A DNA stretch of 64,000 bases from an uncultured Lachnospiraceae bacterium. GTDB taxonomy: Bacteria > Bacillota > Clostridia > Lachnospirales > Lachnospiraceae. Each line of letters begins with the position of its first letter. The first letter of the stretch is position 1. This document shows positions 33,584 through 42,825 of this stretch, in pieces. The notes beneath the pieces were generated by a model. The model had not been told where the DNA came from. It saw only the letters and a program-made list of their open reading frames with translations, and ran no database searches. A program made the position numbers and the translations under genes. The DNA is taken from assembly GCA_902788555.1 (NCBI GenBank), contig CADAKQ010000006.1, positions 29,155 to 93,154 on the forward strand, in the 5' to 3' direction.

Positions 33584-34078
33584 ATGGGTTTTAAATCAGT
33601 AAACGAAATAGAAAAATTTACATTTGACGATTGTGTTATCTCAAGCTTTAAGGTAAATGAAGCCGGAATAATCCTTGTGCTTGAGGCACTTATTGTAGAC
33701 AGCAACAACTCACAGAATACCAATTTTACCGAAAGCTACGCAGACACAACTACTGTAAGGTTTTTGGATGGAAAGATTATATCAGCAAAAAAGGACGGCT
33801 ACAGGTATTATGATGCAAATGAGGTACTTCTTGAAGAAGTGCCGGATACTGTTTTAAGTGATGAGGAGACTGATAATATAATTAAGACCTGTGAGGGAGC
33901 TTATTTATATTATATGGAGAAAGATACCGACCATGCATCTTCTGAAAATATATATAACATAGGATTAGAGTTTACAGACGAGGAAGATAATACGGCAGCA
34001 GATTCGTACGAGATAAAAGTAAGCTTTAAAGAGGCTATTTTTACATGGGAGAGATATCTTAACAGGGTGCAGAGGTAA
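33584..34078 (+). CDS. Conserved hypothetical protein
   Basis: A 164-residue protein, beta-rich, acidic (FKSVNEIEKFTFDDCVISSFKVNEAGIILVLEALIVDSNNSQNTN...). The features are alternating strands typical of small beta-sandwich or barrel proteins, with no catalytic pattern. ATG 33584 follows AAAGGAG at 33570-33576. It lies 13 nt after the thioesterase. I do not recognise a named family. Confidence 0.7.
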   Translation: MGFKSVNEIEKFTFDDCVISSFKVNEAGIILVLEALIVDSNNSQNTNFTESYADTTTVRFLDGKIISAKKDGYRYYDANEVLLEEVPDTVLSDEETDNIIKTCEGAYLYYMEKDTDHASSENIYNIGLEFTDEEDNTAADSYEIKVSFKEAIFTWERYLNRVQR

Positions 34079-34151
34079 AATGTGCGTTGTAAACACAAAA
34101 ATATTTTTTTCAGAAAATAATAGGTTAGAAAAATATTGAGGTATTACATAA

Positions 34152-35105
34152 ATGGACAGCTTAATCTACAGCCTTAATGCGACTATACCGATATTTACGG
34201 TTATGGTTGTGGGCTACATATTAAAACAGATAAATTTTCTGAGTGAAGAATTCGTATCGGTTGCGAATAAATTCGTATTCAAGGTGTGTCTTCCGTGTAT
34301 GCTATTCTTAGATGTATGGAAGACAGACATACTGCACAACTTTGACGGTAAATATATCGGCTTTTGCGCAGTGGTTACACTTGTTAGTATTATTTCCATA
34401 TGGGTACTTTCCAAGCTTTTGCTTAAGGATAAATCAGAGGTGGGTGCCTTTGTTCAATGTTCATACAGGAGTAGTGCCGCCATACTCGGCATAGCATTTA
34501 TACAAAATGTGTACGGTGATTCGGGTATGGGACCGCTTATGATTATCGGAGCAGTACCGCTTTACAATATATTCGCAGTTATAATCCTTACCTTTGAAAG
34601 TAACGACAAAGCCACTAAAAATGATAAAAGCCGTATAAAACACGCATTTATCAATATACTTAAAAATCCTATTATAATAGGCATATTTTTAGGAATTATA
34701 GCTTCGGTTATCGGTTTAAAGCTTCCTGTAATGCTTGAAAAGCCGATACAGTACTTAGGCGGTATGGCTTCGCCTCTTGCACTTATAGCCATAGGTGCAG
34801 GTTTTGAGGGAAGAAAGGCACTTGCCAAGATAAAGCCTACACTTGCTGCAACCTTCATAAAGCTTATACTACTTGCGGCAATCTTTGTCCCGATTGCCAT
34901 ATATGCCGGCTTCAGAGACCAAAAGCTTCTGGCACTTCTTATAATGCTTGCTTCACCGAGTACCCCGACAGCATATATCATGGCAAAAAATATGCACGGT
35001 GACGATGTACTTTCGTCAAGTGTAATCGTACTTACGACACTGCTTTCGGCATTTACACTTACAGCATGGATATTTGTCTTGAGATACTTGGGATATCTGA
35101 TATAA
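34152..35105 (+). CDS. AEC-family transporter (auxin efflux carrier type)
   Basis: A 317-residue membrane protein with about ten helices. The N-terminus ATIPIFTVMVVGYILKQINFLSEEFVSVANKFVFKVCLPCMLF, the crossing-loop region SYRSSAAILGIAFIQNVYGDSG and the C-terminal LIMLASPSTPTAYIMAKNMHGDDVLSSSVIVLTTLLSAFTL are typical of AEC carriers, which in bacteria export or import carboxylates such as malate. The substrate is unknown. Confidence 0.9.
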   Translation: MDSLIYSLNATIPIFTVMVVGYILKQINFLSEEFVSVANKFVFKVCLPCMLFLDVWKTDILHNFDGKYIGFCAVVTLVSIISIWVLSKLLLKDKSEVGAFVQCSYRSSAAILGIAFIQNVYGDSGMGPLMIIGAVPLYNIFAVIILTFESNDKATKNDKSRIKHAFINILKNPIIIGIFLGIIASVIGLKLPVMLEKPIQYLGGMASPLALIAIGAGFEGRKALAKIKPTLAATFIKLILLAAIFVPIAIYAGFRDQKLLALLIMLASPSTPTAYIMAKNMHGDDVLSSSVIVLTTLLSAFTLTAWIFVLRYLGYLI

Positions 35106-35178
35106 TCTTACATTAATCCATCTTTTTATAATAATTATATAATAAATTACAAATAATACTCCTTACAGAAATTAAATT

Positions 35179-35316
35179 GGTTGGATGTGTTTTATATATC
35201 TATAAGCAGGTACTTTGAACACGCCGGTACTTAGCGAGGTTTTTTCGAGCTTAGTACCGCTGCGTGTGAGAGTAGCGAGAGCGTGCCTGCGATAGATATA
35301 TAAAACATATCCAACC
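35179..35316 (+). ncRNA. Structured 5'-leader element, copy 1 (upstream of gpr)
   Basis: A 138-nt imperfect inverted repeat. The outer helix (about 25 bp, beginning GGTTGGAT) is followed by GCAGG/CCTGC, a CACGC/GCGTG helix, an internal loop on each side, and a GGTACT/AGTACC helix. A second copy exists at 37750-37939 with the same core and a different but still paired outer helix, indicating selection for base pairing. The 3' end is 24 nt before the gpr ATG. The region 35106-35178 upstream is AT-rich with TATAAT-like boxes at 35127 and 35138 but no clean -35. It is a candidate RNA leader or a mobile hairpin; see the findings. Confidence 0.6.
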
Positions 35317-35340
35317 TTTAAATAAAAAGGAGTATTTTTT

Positions 35341-36372
35341 ATGAAGAGATATATACGTACGGATTTGGCACTTGAATTAAAGGAAGACCTTCCTGAGCAG
35401 GGACTTATAGACGGTGTGAAGATATTTACCAAGAATTACAAGGATGAGGATATAAAGGAAACAATAATAGAGGTCGTAAATAAAAACGGAGAGATGCTGC
35501 TTGGAAAGCCTGTCGGTACTTATGTAACTATCGAAAGCAAGAGCTTGCGTGAGGGAGATGACAGTATAAATAAATCCTTTATGCAAATACTTCATCACAA
35601 CCTTGCCAAGATGATAGGTAAGGCCGATAAGATAATGGTAATCGGGCTTGGAAACAGAGCGATTACACCGGATTCGTTAGGACCGCTTGTAATTGATAAT
35701 CTCTATATAACAAGGCATCTTATAAATGAGGGACTGGTAAAGGAGGATAAGGAACTTTCCGCACTTATCCCCGGAGTTATGGCACAGACGGGTATTGAAA
35801 CAAGCGTGATTATAAAGTCGGTTTGTGATAAGGTTAAGCCGGATGTAGTGATTGCCATAGATGCGCTCGCAGCAAGAGAGCCTGACAGACTTAATTCTAC
35901 TATACAAATATGTGACACGGGAATTAATCCCGGTGCGGGAGTCGGAAATAATCGTGCGAGGCTTGATAAAAAGACCTTGGGAGTTAAGGTTATCGCTATA
36001 GGAGTACCAACTGTTATATCTGTTCCGGCTATCGTCTATCAGTCAGTTGAGGGTATGATAGATGTTTTAAAGGGCGGGAGAAATCAGAATGAAAGCAGCA
36101 GAGAAAGAGGGAAGAATAATAAAGACAAAAAGGGTGAATTAAAGCATAACGCAGATATTAGCCGTGAAGCTAAGTATGGAGAAGATGATGAATATACCGA
36201 TAAACTCGACCGCTTTACTGATGCGGAAAAATATGAAATAGCCTGTAATCTTCTTGAACCGGATCTTGCAGCTATGTTTGTAACACCTAAAAATATTGAT
36301 GAAGCAGTAAAAAAGGTTTCATATACAATCTCGGAAGCAATTAATGGTTTTTTGAATTATAAACGAAGTTAA
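35341..36372 (+). CDS. gpr: Germination protease (GPR endopeptidase)
   Basis: A 343-residue zymogen protease that degrades small acid-soluble spore proteins on germination. It starts MKRYIRTDLALE, the conserved propeptide cleavage region of GPR; then VIGLGNRAITPDSLGPLVID, GVMAQTGIETSVIIKSV, AIDALAAREPDRLNSTIQI(C)DTGI(N)PGAGVGN and the RARLDKKTLGVKVIAIGVPTVI motif. An extra lysine/glutamate-rich insert lies at ~240-290. AAAGGAG precedes ATG 35341. It is adjacent to spoIIP, the usual neighbour in Clostridia and Bacillus. It implies the organism sporulates. Confidence 0.95.
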   Translation: MKRYIRTDLALELKEDLPEQGLIDGVKIFTKNYKDEDIKETIIEVVNKNGEMLLGKPVGTYVTIESKSLREGDDSINKSFMQILHHNLAKMIGKADKIMVIGLGNRAITPDSLGPLVIDNLYITRHLINEGLVKEDKELSALIPGVMAQTGIETSVIIKSVCDKVKPDVVIAIDALAAREPDRLNSTIQICDTGINPGAGVGNNRARLDKKTLGVKVIAIGVPTVISVPAIVYQSVEGMIDVLKGGRNQNESSRERGKNNKDKKGELKHNADISREAKYGEDDEYTDKLDRFTDAEKYEIACNLLEPDLAAMFVTPKNIDEAVKKVSYTISEAINGFLNYKRS

Positions 36373-36387
36373 TGCATATATTTTACT

Positions 36388-37635
36388 ATGGAAAAATTAA
36401 AAGGTTTTATTGGATATTTATATTGTTTTATAGTAATTATAATAAGCATTTTTATCATGGTCAGAACAGAATTTCTGTCGAGGTATATCTTAAGAGGACT
36501 TATAAATGAGTTTATTCCTATTATCCGAATGGATAAAACCAAAGGGGAAGGTTTTCTGTATGAAGTTATACCTATGCTTGCAATTGGAAATGAGGAATAT
36601 TCGGACGAGCGTGATTTATCCTATGATGATTTTTCAAGCTATGATTATGCGACTCTTTTTCCTGATGGATTAGGTGGTAATGAAGCATCGGATATAGAAG
36701 AAAATGATTCGTCATATGAAAATCCTGACGAAAATTCTATTATTCCGGATGGTATAAATACAGAACAAAGTTCTACCGAGATTATCCCGGATGAAAATAC
36801 AGATGAGTCTGACGAAAATAACCTTTATGTAACAGCCTCGGCAGGTATGAATCCGGGAGGTATTTATTATTCAATGGATCAGCTGAATGATTATGAATTT
36901 ATGCTTAAAAACTGCTATGCAGTTGACAGCTCGACAAGTGTTTTGCCGGAGGAGATAGATGCAGATACTTTGCTTAATATGGATATGAGCATAGACCTTT
37001 CCGGTGATGGATATAAGGTGCTTATATATCATACCCATGGAAGCGAAGCATTTGCAGACAGTCGGGAGGGAGTGACCGAAGATACCGTAATAGGCGTCGG
37101 AGACGAACTGACCCGGATATTAGAGGAAGAATATGGTATAAAGACCTATCATGACAGAAATGTTTACGATGTAGTAAACGGAGTCCTTGACAGAAGCTAC
37201 GCTTATACATTATCCGGTGCAGCAGTTGACAGAATCCTTGCTGAAAATCCATCCATAGAGGTAATCATAGACCTTCACAGAGACGGAGTAAGAGAGGACT
37301 TAAAGCTTATGAGGGTTATAGACGGAAGACCGACAGCACAGATAATGTTTCTAAATGGTGTAAGTCGTCTTAACTTAAATGGCGATATTGACTATCTGTA
37401 TAATCCCAATAAGATAGAAAATCTTGCCTTCAGTCTTCAGATGCATCTTGCAGGTAAGGCGATGTACGGGGATTTGCTTCGAAGAATATACATAAGGGGT
37501 TACAGCTTTAACCTCGAAAAGCTTCCGAGAGCCTCACTTGTGGAGGTGGGAGCCCAGACCAATACGGTCGAAGAAGCCAAAAATGCCATGATTCCGCTTG
37601 CGGCAATTATAAACAGTGTCTTGCGCAAAGAATAA
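36388..37635 (+). CDS. spoIIP: Stage II sporulation protein P
   Basis: A 415-residue membrane-anchored peptidoglycan hydrolase for engulfment. It has an N-terminal helix (FIGYLYCFIVIIISIFIMV), a long acidic linker with many Asp, Glu and Asn (~90-150), and the C-terminal SpoIIP amidase/endopeptidase domain: VLIYHTHGSEAFAD, VGDELTRILEEEYGIKTYHD, YAYTLSGAAVDRILAENPSIEVIIDLHRDGV, and ENLAFSLQMHLAGKAMYGDLLRRIYIRGYSFN. His/Asp/Glu zinc ligands (HTHGSE, DLHRD) are visible. No strong ribosome-binding site precedes ATG 36388. It is 15 nt after gpr. Confidence 0.94.
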   Translation: MEKLKGFIGYLYCFIVIIISIFIMVRTEFLSRYILRGLINEFIPIIRMDKTKGEGFLYEVIPMLAIGNEEYSDERDLSYDDFSSYDYATLFPDGLGGNEASDIEENDSSYENPDENSIIPDGINTEQSSTEIIPDENTDESDENNLYVTASAGMNPGGIYYSMDQLNDYEFMLKNCYAVDSSTSVLPEEIDADTLLNMDMSIDLSGDGYKVLIYHTHGSEAFADSREGVTEDTVIGVGDELTRILEEEYGIKTYHDRNVYDVVNGVLDRSYAYTLSGAAVDRILAENPSIEVIIDLHRDGVREDLKLMRVIDGRPTAQIMFLNGVSRLNLNGDIDYLYNPNKIENLAFSLQMHLAGKAMYGDLLRRIYIRGYSFNLEKLPRASLVEVGAQTNTVEEAKNAMIPLAAIINSVLRKE

Positions 37636-37678
37636 AAAACATAACAATTTATCTATTATAAAATATGATATTTTTAGA

Positions 37679-37708
37679 TTGCCACAAATTATACTAATAT
37701 GTTATACT
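37679..37708 (+). promoter_or_regulatory. Candidate promoter of the lepA transcript
   Basis: TTGCCA (37679-37684), 18-nt spacer, TATACT (37703-37708). Transcription from it would run through the structured element at 37750. The 328-bp gap 37636-37963 holds this promoter, the element, and nothing else I can see. Confidence 0.4.
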
Positions 37709-37749
37709 TTCCTATGATTAAATTATTATTTTATGACTTCTATTACGAA

Positions 37750-37939
37750 GGACTGTGTATGACATAAATATCCATAAGCAGGTACTTTGAAAACGCCGGT
37801 ACTTAGTGAGTTTTCGGTAAGTCTTAATAAATTTTACGAAGTAAGAATAATTAAGACTTATTGAAAAGGAACTTAGTACCGTTGCGTTTGAAAGTAGCGA
37901 GAGCGTGCCAGCGATGGATAAATATGTCATACACAGTCC
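37750..37939 (+). ncRNA. Structured 5'-leader element, copy 2 (upstream of lepA)
   Basis: A 190-nt imperfect inverted repeat with the same core as 35179-35316 (GCAGGTACTTTGAA, ACGCCGGTACTTAG, CTTAGTACCG, AGTAGCGAGAGCGTGCC). The outer helix sequence is entirely different (begins GGACTGTG) but again paired over about 25 bp. CACGC/GCGTG of copy 1 becomes AACGC/GCGTT here, a compensatory change. The inner loop is replaced by an extra helix (AAGTCTTAAT with ATTAAGACTT). The 3' end is 24 nt before the lepA ATG, the same distance as in copy 1. Confidence 0.6.
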
Positions 37940-37963
37940 GTATAAAGAAAAAGAGGAAAAAAT

Positions 37964-39778
37964 ATGGCACATCTTGATCAAAAATATATAAGAAATTTTT
38001 GTATAATCGCACATATAGATCATGGTAAATCAACACTTGCGGATCGTATCATCGAAAAGACCGGAACCTTAACCAGTCGTGAGATGCAGGAGCAGGTGCT
38101 TGACAACATGGATCTTGAGAGAGAGAGAGGTATAACGATTAAGGCACAGTCGGTGCGTATAATATATAAGGCAAATGATGGTCACGAATATATATTTAAC
38201 CTTATAGACACTCCGGGACATGTGGATTTTAACTATGAGGTTTCAAGAAGTCTGGCAGCCTGTGAGGGTGCTGTTCTTGTTGTGGATGCGGCTCAGGGTA
38301 TCGAGGCTCAGACTCTTGCCAATGTCTATCTGGCTGTAGATCATAACCTTGATGTTATGCCGGTTATAAATAAGATTGATTTACCATCGGCAGACCCTGA
38401 AAGGGTTATAAATGAGATAGAGGATGTAATCGGAATCGAAGCAAGTGAGGCACCTCTTATCTCGGCTAAAAACGGAATAAATATAGAGCAGGTTTTGGAG
38501 CAGATAGTTGAAAAAATCCCTGCACCTAAGGGGGATGTGGATGCACCTTTTAAGGCACTTATATTTGATAGTCTTTATGATTCCTATAAGGGTGTAATAA
38601 TTTTCTGCCGTGTATTTGACGGTGTTTGCGCCAAGGGAACAAAGATAAAAATGATGGCAACCGGTGCAGAGGCGGAGGTTGTTCAGGTAGGAATATTTGG
38701 AGCGGGACAGTTCATACCTTGTGATGAGCTTAGTGCAGGTATGGTTGGATATATAACCGCAAGTCTTAAAAATGTTAAGGATACAACGGTAGGTGATACC
38801 GTAACGGATGCGGACAACCCTTGTGCCGAGGCACTTCCCGGATATAAGAAGGTTAATCCTATGGTTTACTGCGGACTTTATCCTGCAGACGGAGCAAAGT
38901 ATCCGGATTTAAGAGATGCACTTGAGAAGCTGCAGTTAAATGATGCATCCTTAAGCTTTGAGCCGGAGACCTCGATTGCACTCGGCTTTGGTTTCAGATG
39001 TGGATTTTTGGGCCTCTTACATCTTGAGATTATTCAGGAAAGACTTGAAAGAGAATATAACCTTGACCTTGTAACGACAGCTCCCGGAGTTGTATATAAG
39101 GTACATAAAACCGATGGTGAGGTTATCGAGCTTACCAATCCTTCCAATCTTCCTGATCCGTCGGTTATAGATTATATGGAGGAACCGTTTGTTTCGGCTG
39201 AGATAATGGTTACTACCGATTATGTGGGCGCGATAATGCAGCTTTGTCAGGAAAGACGAGGCATATATAAGAGCATGGAATACATGGAAACCACCCGCGC
39301 CTTACTCAAGTATGATTTACCGTTAAACGAGATAATATATGATTTCTTTGATGCTTTAAAATCCCGTTCAAGAGGCTATGCCTCCCTTGATTATGAGTTC
39401 AAGGGTTATGAGCGTTCAGACCTTGTTAAGCTGGATATGCTTATTAACAAGGAGGAAGTTGATGCACTTTCCTTTATTCTTCATAAGGATACTGCCTATG
39501 AACGAGGCAGAAAAATGTGTGAAAAGCTCAAGGAAGAGATACCGAGACATTTATTTGAAATTCCTATTCAGGCTGCAATCGGAAGCAAGGTTATTGCAAG
39601 AGAGACCGTTAAGGCGGTTCGTAAGGACGTGCTTGCCAAGTGCTACGGCGGTGATATAACCCGTAAGCGTAAGCTTCTTGAAAAGCAGAAGGAAGGAAAG
39701 AAGAGAATGCGCCAGATTGGAAATGTAGAGATTCCGCAGAAGGCGTTTATGAGTGTACTTAAATTAGATGAGGAGTAG
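37964..39778 (+). CDS. lepA: Elongation factor 4 (LepA)
   Basis: A 604-residue ribosome-associated GTPase. G1 is [13 protein letters not shown], switch 2 [17 protein letters not shown]4 NKIDL; domain III/IV and the LepA-specific C-terminus ([48 protein letters not shown]) are complete. The AGAGGA site is 7-8 nt upstream of ATG 37964. hemW follows 9 nt later, a common arrangement in Firmicutes (lepA-hemN/hemW). Confidence 0.97.
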   Translation: MAHLDQKYIRNFCIIAHIDHGKSTLADRIIEKTGTLTSREMQEQVLDNMDLERERGITIKAQSVRIIYKANDGHEYIFNLIDTPGHVDFNYEVSRSLAACEGAVLVVDAAQGIEAQTLANVYLAVDHNLDVMPVINKIDLPSADPERVINEIEDVIGIEASEAPLISAKNGINIEQVLEQIVEKIPAPKGDVDAPFKALIFDSLYDSYKGVIIFCRVFDGVCAKGTKIKMMATGAEAEVVQVGIFGAGQFIPCDELSAGMVGYITASLKNVKDTTVGDTVTDADNPCAEALPGYKKVNPMVYCGLYPADGAKYPDLRDALEKLQLNDASLSFEPETSIALGFGFRCGFLGLLHLEIIQERLEREYNLDLVTTAPGVVYKVHKTDGEVIELTNPSNLPDPSVIDYMEEPFVSAEIMVTTDYVGAIMQLCQERRGIYKSMEYMETTRALLKYDLPLNEIIYDFFDALKSRSRGYASLDYEFKGYERSDLVKLDMLINKEEVDALSFILHKDTAYERGRKMCEKLKEEIPRHLFEIPIQAAIGSKVIARETVKAVRKDVLAKCYGGDITRKRKLLEKQKEGKKRMRQIGNVEIPQKAFMSVLKLDEE

Positions 39779-39787
39779 ATTTTACAG

Positions 39788-40984
39788 ATGAGTAGATATG
39801 TAAGTCTTTATGTTCATATACCTTTTTGTGCAGTAAAATGCAAATATTGTGATTTTCTTTCGTTTGACGGTGAAAGCTATCAGACCATGCTTCGATATGT
39901 GGATGCACTGTGTCAGGAGATAAAGCTTTATGCACCGATTGTTGATGAATATACGGTAAGAAGTATCTTTATAGGTGGTGGAACACCATCAATCTTAGAT
40001 GAATCGCTTATAACCAATATCATGGCATTTATCAAGCAGACCTTTAAATTAGAAAAAAATGCAGAGATAACCATTGAGGCAAATCCGGGCACCTTAAGAC
40101 ATCAGAAGCTTACAGGCTATAAGCTTGCGGGAATTAACCGTATCAGTATCGGGCTTCAGTCTGCTGATGATGAGATGCTAAAAAGGCTTGGCAGACTTCA
40201 TAATTATGACCAGTTTGTGGCAAGCTTTAAGGCTGCAAGACGTGCAGGCTTTAAAAATATCAACATAGACGTGATGTCAGGTCTTCCGGGACAGACAATT
40301 CATTCTTATGTGGATACCCTATCAAAGGTTCTTGATTATGAGCCGGAACACATTTCCGCATATTCACTTTCCATTGAGGAGGGTACGCCGTTTGCAAGCG
40401 ACGAATCCGTGCTTGCCGACCTACCGCCGGAGATGATTGACAGGAGAATGTATGAGATTACCAAAAAGCTTTTATCAGCAAAGGGCTATGACAGATATGA
40501 GTTTTCCAATTATGCGAAGCCGGGTTATGAATGTATTCACAATATGGTCTACTGGACCGGTGGTGAGTATATCGGCTTAGGCCTTGGCGCATCATCATAT
40601 TTTCAGGGCAAGAGGTTTAATAATTCGAGAAATATAAGATATTACATAGATACTCTCGAGGAGATTTCAGACAAGTTTACCAACAACGATAACCGTGAGA
40701 TTCTTTACAACGATACAACCAAGATGCTTCGTGAAAATGTTACACCTATCTACATTGATTCACGTATGGAGGAGTTTATGTTCCTCGGACTTCGTATGAC
40801 CTGCGGCGTAAGCAGAAGCGATTTTGAAGAGCGTTTCAAGAAGGATATTTTCGAGGTTTACGGTCCTGTCCTTAACAAATATATCGGTGAAGGATTTATG
40901 GAAATGACAGATGACCGCATATATCTTACCGACCGCGGTATAGATGTAAGCAATGTAATCTTAAGTGATTTTTTACTAAATTAA
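39788..40984 (+). CDS. hemW: Radical SAM protein HemW (coproporphyrinogen oxidase-like, haem chaperone)
   Basis: A 398-residue radical SAM protein with CAVKCKYC (CxxxCxxC) early, GGGTPS at ~61-66, ITIEANPG, and the C-terminal HemN domain (MEEFMFLGLRMTCGVSRSDF). Unlike HemN, HemW does not decarboxylate coproporphyrinogen and is thought to insert haem. It follows lepA, as in many Firmicutes. Confidence 0.92.
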   Translation: MSRYVSLYVHIPFCAVKCKYCDFLSFDGESYQTMLRYVDALCQEIKLYAPIVDEYTVRSIFIGGGTPSILDESLITNIMAFIKQTFKLEKNAEITIEANPGTLRHQKLTGYKLAGINRISIGLQSADDEMLKRLGRLHNYDQFVASFKAARRAGFKNINIDVMSGLPGQTIHSYVDTLSKVLDYEPEHISAYSLSIEEGTPFASDESVLADLPPEMIDRRMYEITKKLLSAKGYDRYEFSNYAKPGYECIHNMVYWTGGEYIGLGLGASSYFQGKRFNNSRNIRYYIDTLEEISDKFTNNDNREILYNDTTKMLRENVTPIYIDSRMEEFMFLGLRMTCGVSRSDFEERFKKDIFEVYGPVLNKYIGEGFMEMTDDRIYLTDRGIDVSNVILSDFLLN

Positions 40985-40996
40985 GGTGAGGATTTT

Positions 40997-41656
40997 ATGA
41001 ACAAGTATAAATATATCTTTTTTGATTTGGACGGTACAATTACAAAATCGGAGTTTGGAATTATCAGGTCGGCAAGAGTTGCGCTTGAGAAAATGGGCAT
41101 TGATTCAAGCTCTGAAAGTGACGATGATATGAAGAAATTCATAGGTCCGCCTTTATATAATTCATTTTATGATTTTTACGGAATGTCGGAGGAGGATGCG
41201 GAAAAAGCAGTTGCATATTACCGCGAATATTATGAAGTAAGCGGTCTTTTTGATGCCCCGCTTTATGATGGTATAAAGGAATTGGCTGATAAGCTTTTTG
41301 CTGACGGAAAGAAGCTTTTTGTGGTTACCTCCAAGCCGGCAGATATAGCAAAAAGGATTATAGAGCATTTTGAACTGGACAGTAAATTCGTCTGTGTTAT
41401 CGGTCCGGACAGGTCGGAAAGAAGTCCGAGCAAGAAGGAGCTTATAGAAAGAGCAATCAGCGAAAATTCCATTGATGATAAAAGTAAGGTCGTTATGATA
41501 GGCGACAGAAAGTATGACATAGAAGGTGCAAATGCAGTTGGCGTTGATTCGATAGGTGTATTATATGGTTACGGAAGCTATGAGGAGCTTAAAACCGCAG
41601 GTGCAACCTATTTAGTTAATATACCGGAGGAGATATATGAAATTACTTGTGATTGA
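40997..41656 (+). CDS. HAD hydrolase, phosphoglycolate phosphatase-like
   Basis: A 219-residue class IA HAD phosphatase: motif I FDLDGTITKS, cap region (ARVALEKMGI...FIGPPLYNSFYDFYGMSEEDAEKAVAYYREYY), motif II VVTSKP, K in SPSKKE, motif IV MIGDRKYDIEGANAVG. Every catalytic motif is complete. The likely substrate is a phosphorylated metabolite, e.g. phosphoglycolate or pyrophosphate, not determinable here. The ATG follows AAGGTGAGG, 12 nt after hemW. Confidence 0.9.
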   Translation: MNKYKYIFFDLDGTITKSEFGIIRSARVALEKMGIDSSSESDDDMKKFIGPPLYNSFYDFYGMSEEDAEKAVAYYREYYEVSGLFDAPLYDGIKELADKLFADGKKLFVVTSKPADIAKRIIEHFELDSKFVCVIGPDRSERSPSKKELIERAISENSIDDKSKVVMIGDRKYDIEGANAVGVDSIGVLYGYGSYEELKTAGATYLVNIPEEIYEITCD

Positions 41657-41695
41657 TGTTCATAAGTGAATATCTAATCAGAAAGGCGGATAAAG

Positions 41696-42046
41696 ATGAT
41701 TAAAGTATATTGTTATTCAAAATGTTCCACATGTAAAAAGGCACTTAAGTGGCTGGATGAAAAAAAGGTAAAATATGAACTTATCGATTTAAAGGAAAAT
41801 AATCCGGATGAGAAAACCTTAAGGAAATATCATAAGCAAAGCGGACTTCCTTTAAAAAGATTTTTTAATACCAGTGGTATGATCTACAGGGAGATGGAAT
41901 TATCAAAGAAGCTTCCCGATATGAGCGAGGATGAGCAGTTTAAGCTTCTTGCTTCGGATGGAATGCTTGTAAAAAGACCTATGCTTGTAACAGATAAGAC
42001 AGTGCTTACAGGCTTTAAGGAAAGTGAATGGGAGAAAGTATTATAA
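41696..42046 (+). CDS. Spx/ArsC-family thioredoxin-fold protein
   Basis: A 116-residue protein of the Spx/MgsR/ArsC-like family. The CxxC motif is CSTC (C10, C13), followed by KWLDEKKVKYELIDLKENNP, KRFFNTSGMIYREM, and a LASDGMLVKRPMLVTDKTVLTGFKESEW tail with the conserved KRPxLV. AAGGCGG precedes ATG 41696. It may be an arsenate reductase-like thiol protein or an Spx-type regulator; the close match to YffB/ArsC-type proteins favours the former, but function is uncertain. Confidence 0.85.
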   Translation: MIKVYCYSKCSTCKKALKWLDEKKVKYELIDLKENNPDEKTLRKYHKQSGLPLKRFFNTSGMIYREMELSKKLPDMSEDEQFKLLASDGMLVKRPMLVTDKTVLTGFKESEWEKVL

Positions 42047-42064
42047 TTACAAGGAGGATTATGT

Positions 42065-42688
42065 ATGGTGCAGCCAAGTATTGAGATTACACAGGTTACG
42101 AGACAGTCTTCGGATGGTAACACTCAAAATGAAGGGGTTAGAAATGTTGATATCAAGCAGGCAAAAGTGATTTTTAATGAGCTTCCTGCAAGTGTTGAAG
42201 AGCTTAAAAGCATTGACCGTTCCGGTGAAAACGGTAAGTATTTGACCATGGCACTTCTTTTTTGTGCGTTCAGAACATGGACACCGGAGGACAACAATGC
42301 CTGTAACGGTATGCTTGAGGCTTTGATGAATTCGCCGACATGCGGTATGACCTTTAATAACTTCGGAAAGCAGTTTGTAAAGGACAGAATGATGCAGAAT
42401 AATAAATATCTGTATCTTGCAAATGCATATTTTGACGGAGCTTCGGTAAGTAACGGATATTCGCCTGCAACACCTTTTTCGGTAACTGTGGAAGAGTATG
42501 TTTATAATATACCGCCTTCGACTATGTACGGTCCGAAGCTTGATTTGGAAAGAATTATAGTATCCTTTGATGGTGCCGATATACCAAGATATGTGGATTT
42601 TTATGTAGATCCTAAGGATAATCAATGGTATGCGTGGAGCGACAGCTATAAGGGACTGCTTGCGGATATTAAAGTGCCTGCTATATAG
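42065..42688 (+). CDS. DUF6935-like protein of unknown function
   Basis: A 207-residue soluble protein. The middle segment LTMALLFCAFRTWTPEDNNACNGMLEALMNSP and the end MYGPKLDLERIIVSFDGADIPRYVDFYVDPKDNQWYAWSDSYKGLLADIKVP resemble DUF6935 from memory. The family is typically near housekeeping genes and uncharacterised. AAGGAGG lies 9 nt before ATG 42065; ATG 42061 is in another frame. Tyr- and Asn-rich, with no catalytic motif evident. Confidence 0.65.
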   Translation: MVQPSIEITQVTRQSSDGNTQNEGVRNVDIKQAKVIFNELPASVEELKSIDRSGENGKYLTMALLFCAFRTWTPEDNNACNGMLEALMNSPTCGMTFNNFGKQFVKDRMMQNNKYLYLANAYFDGASVSNGYSPATPFSVTVEEYVYNIPPSTMYGPKLDLERIIVSFDGADIPRYVDFYVDPKDNQWYAWSDSYKGLLADIKVPAI

Positions 42689-42825
42689 ATATTAAGACAA
42701 ATTTAAAATATCCGGATATTGTATTGTTATATTAAAAAATATACTGTAAAATATAACCTAATGATGTTATAATACCTATGGTTAGGTACATATAACCGAT
42801 AATAAAATAATGGGAGGATATAATA

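Noticed and set aside
42059-42625. 188-codon open frame on the complement strand
   Set aside because: It is antisense to the DUF6935-like gene, which has a good SD, and the codon use is unlike the neighbours.
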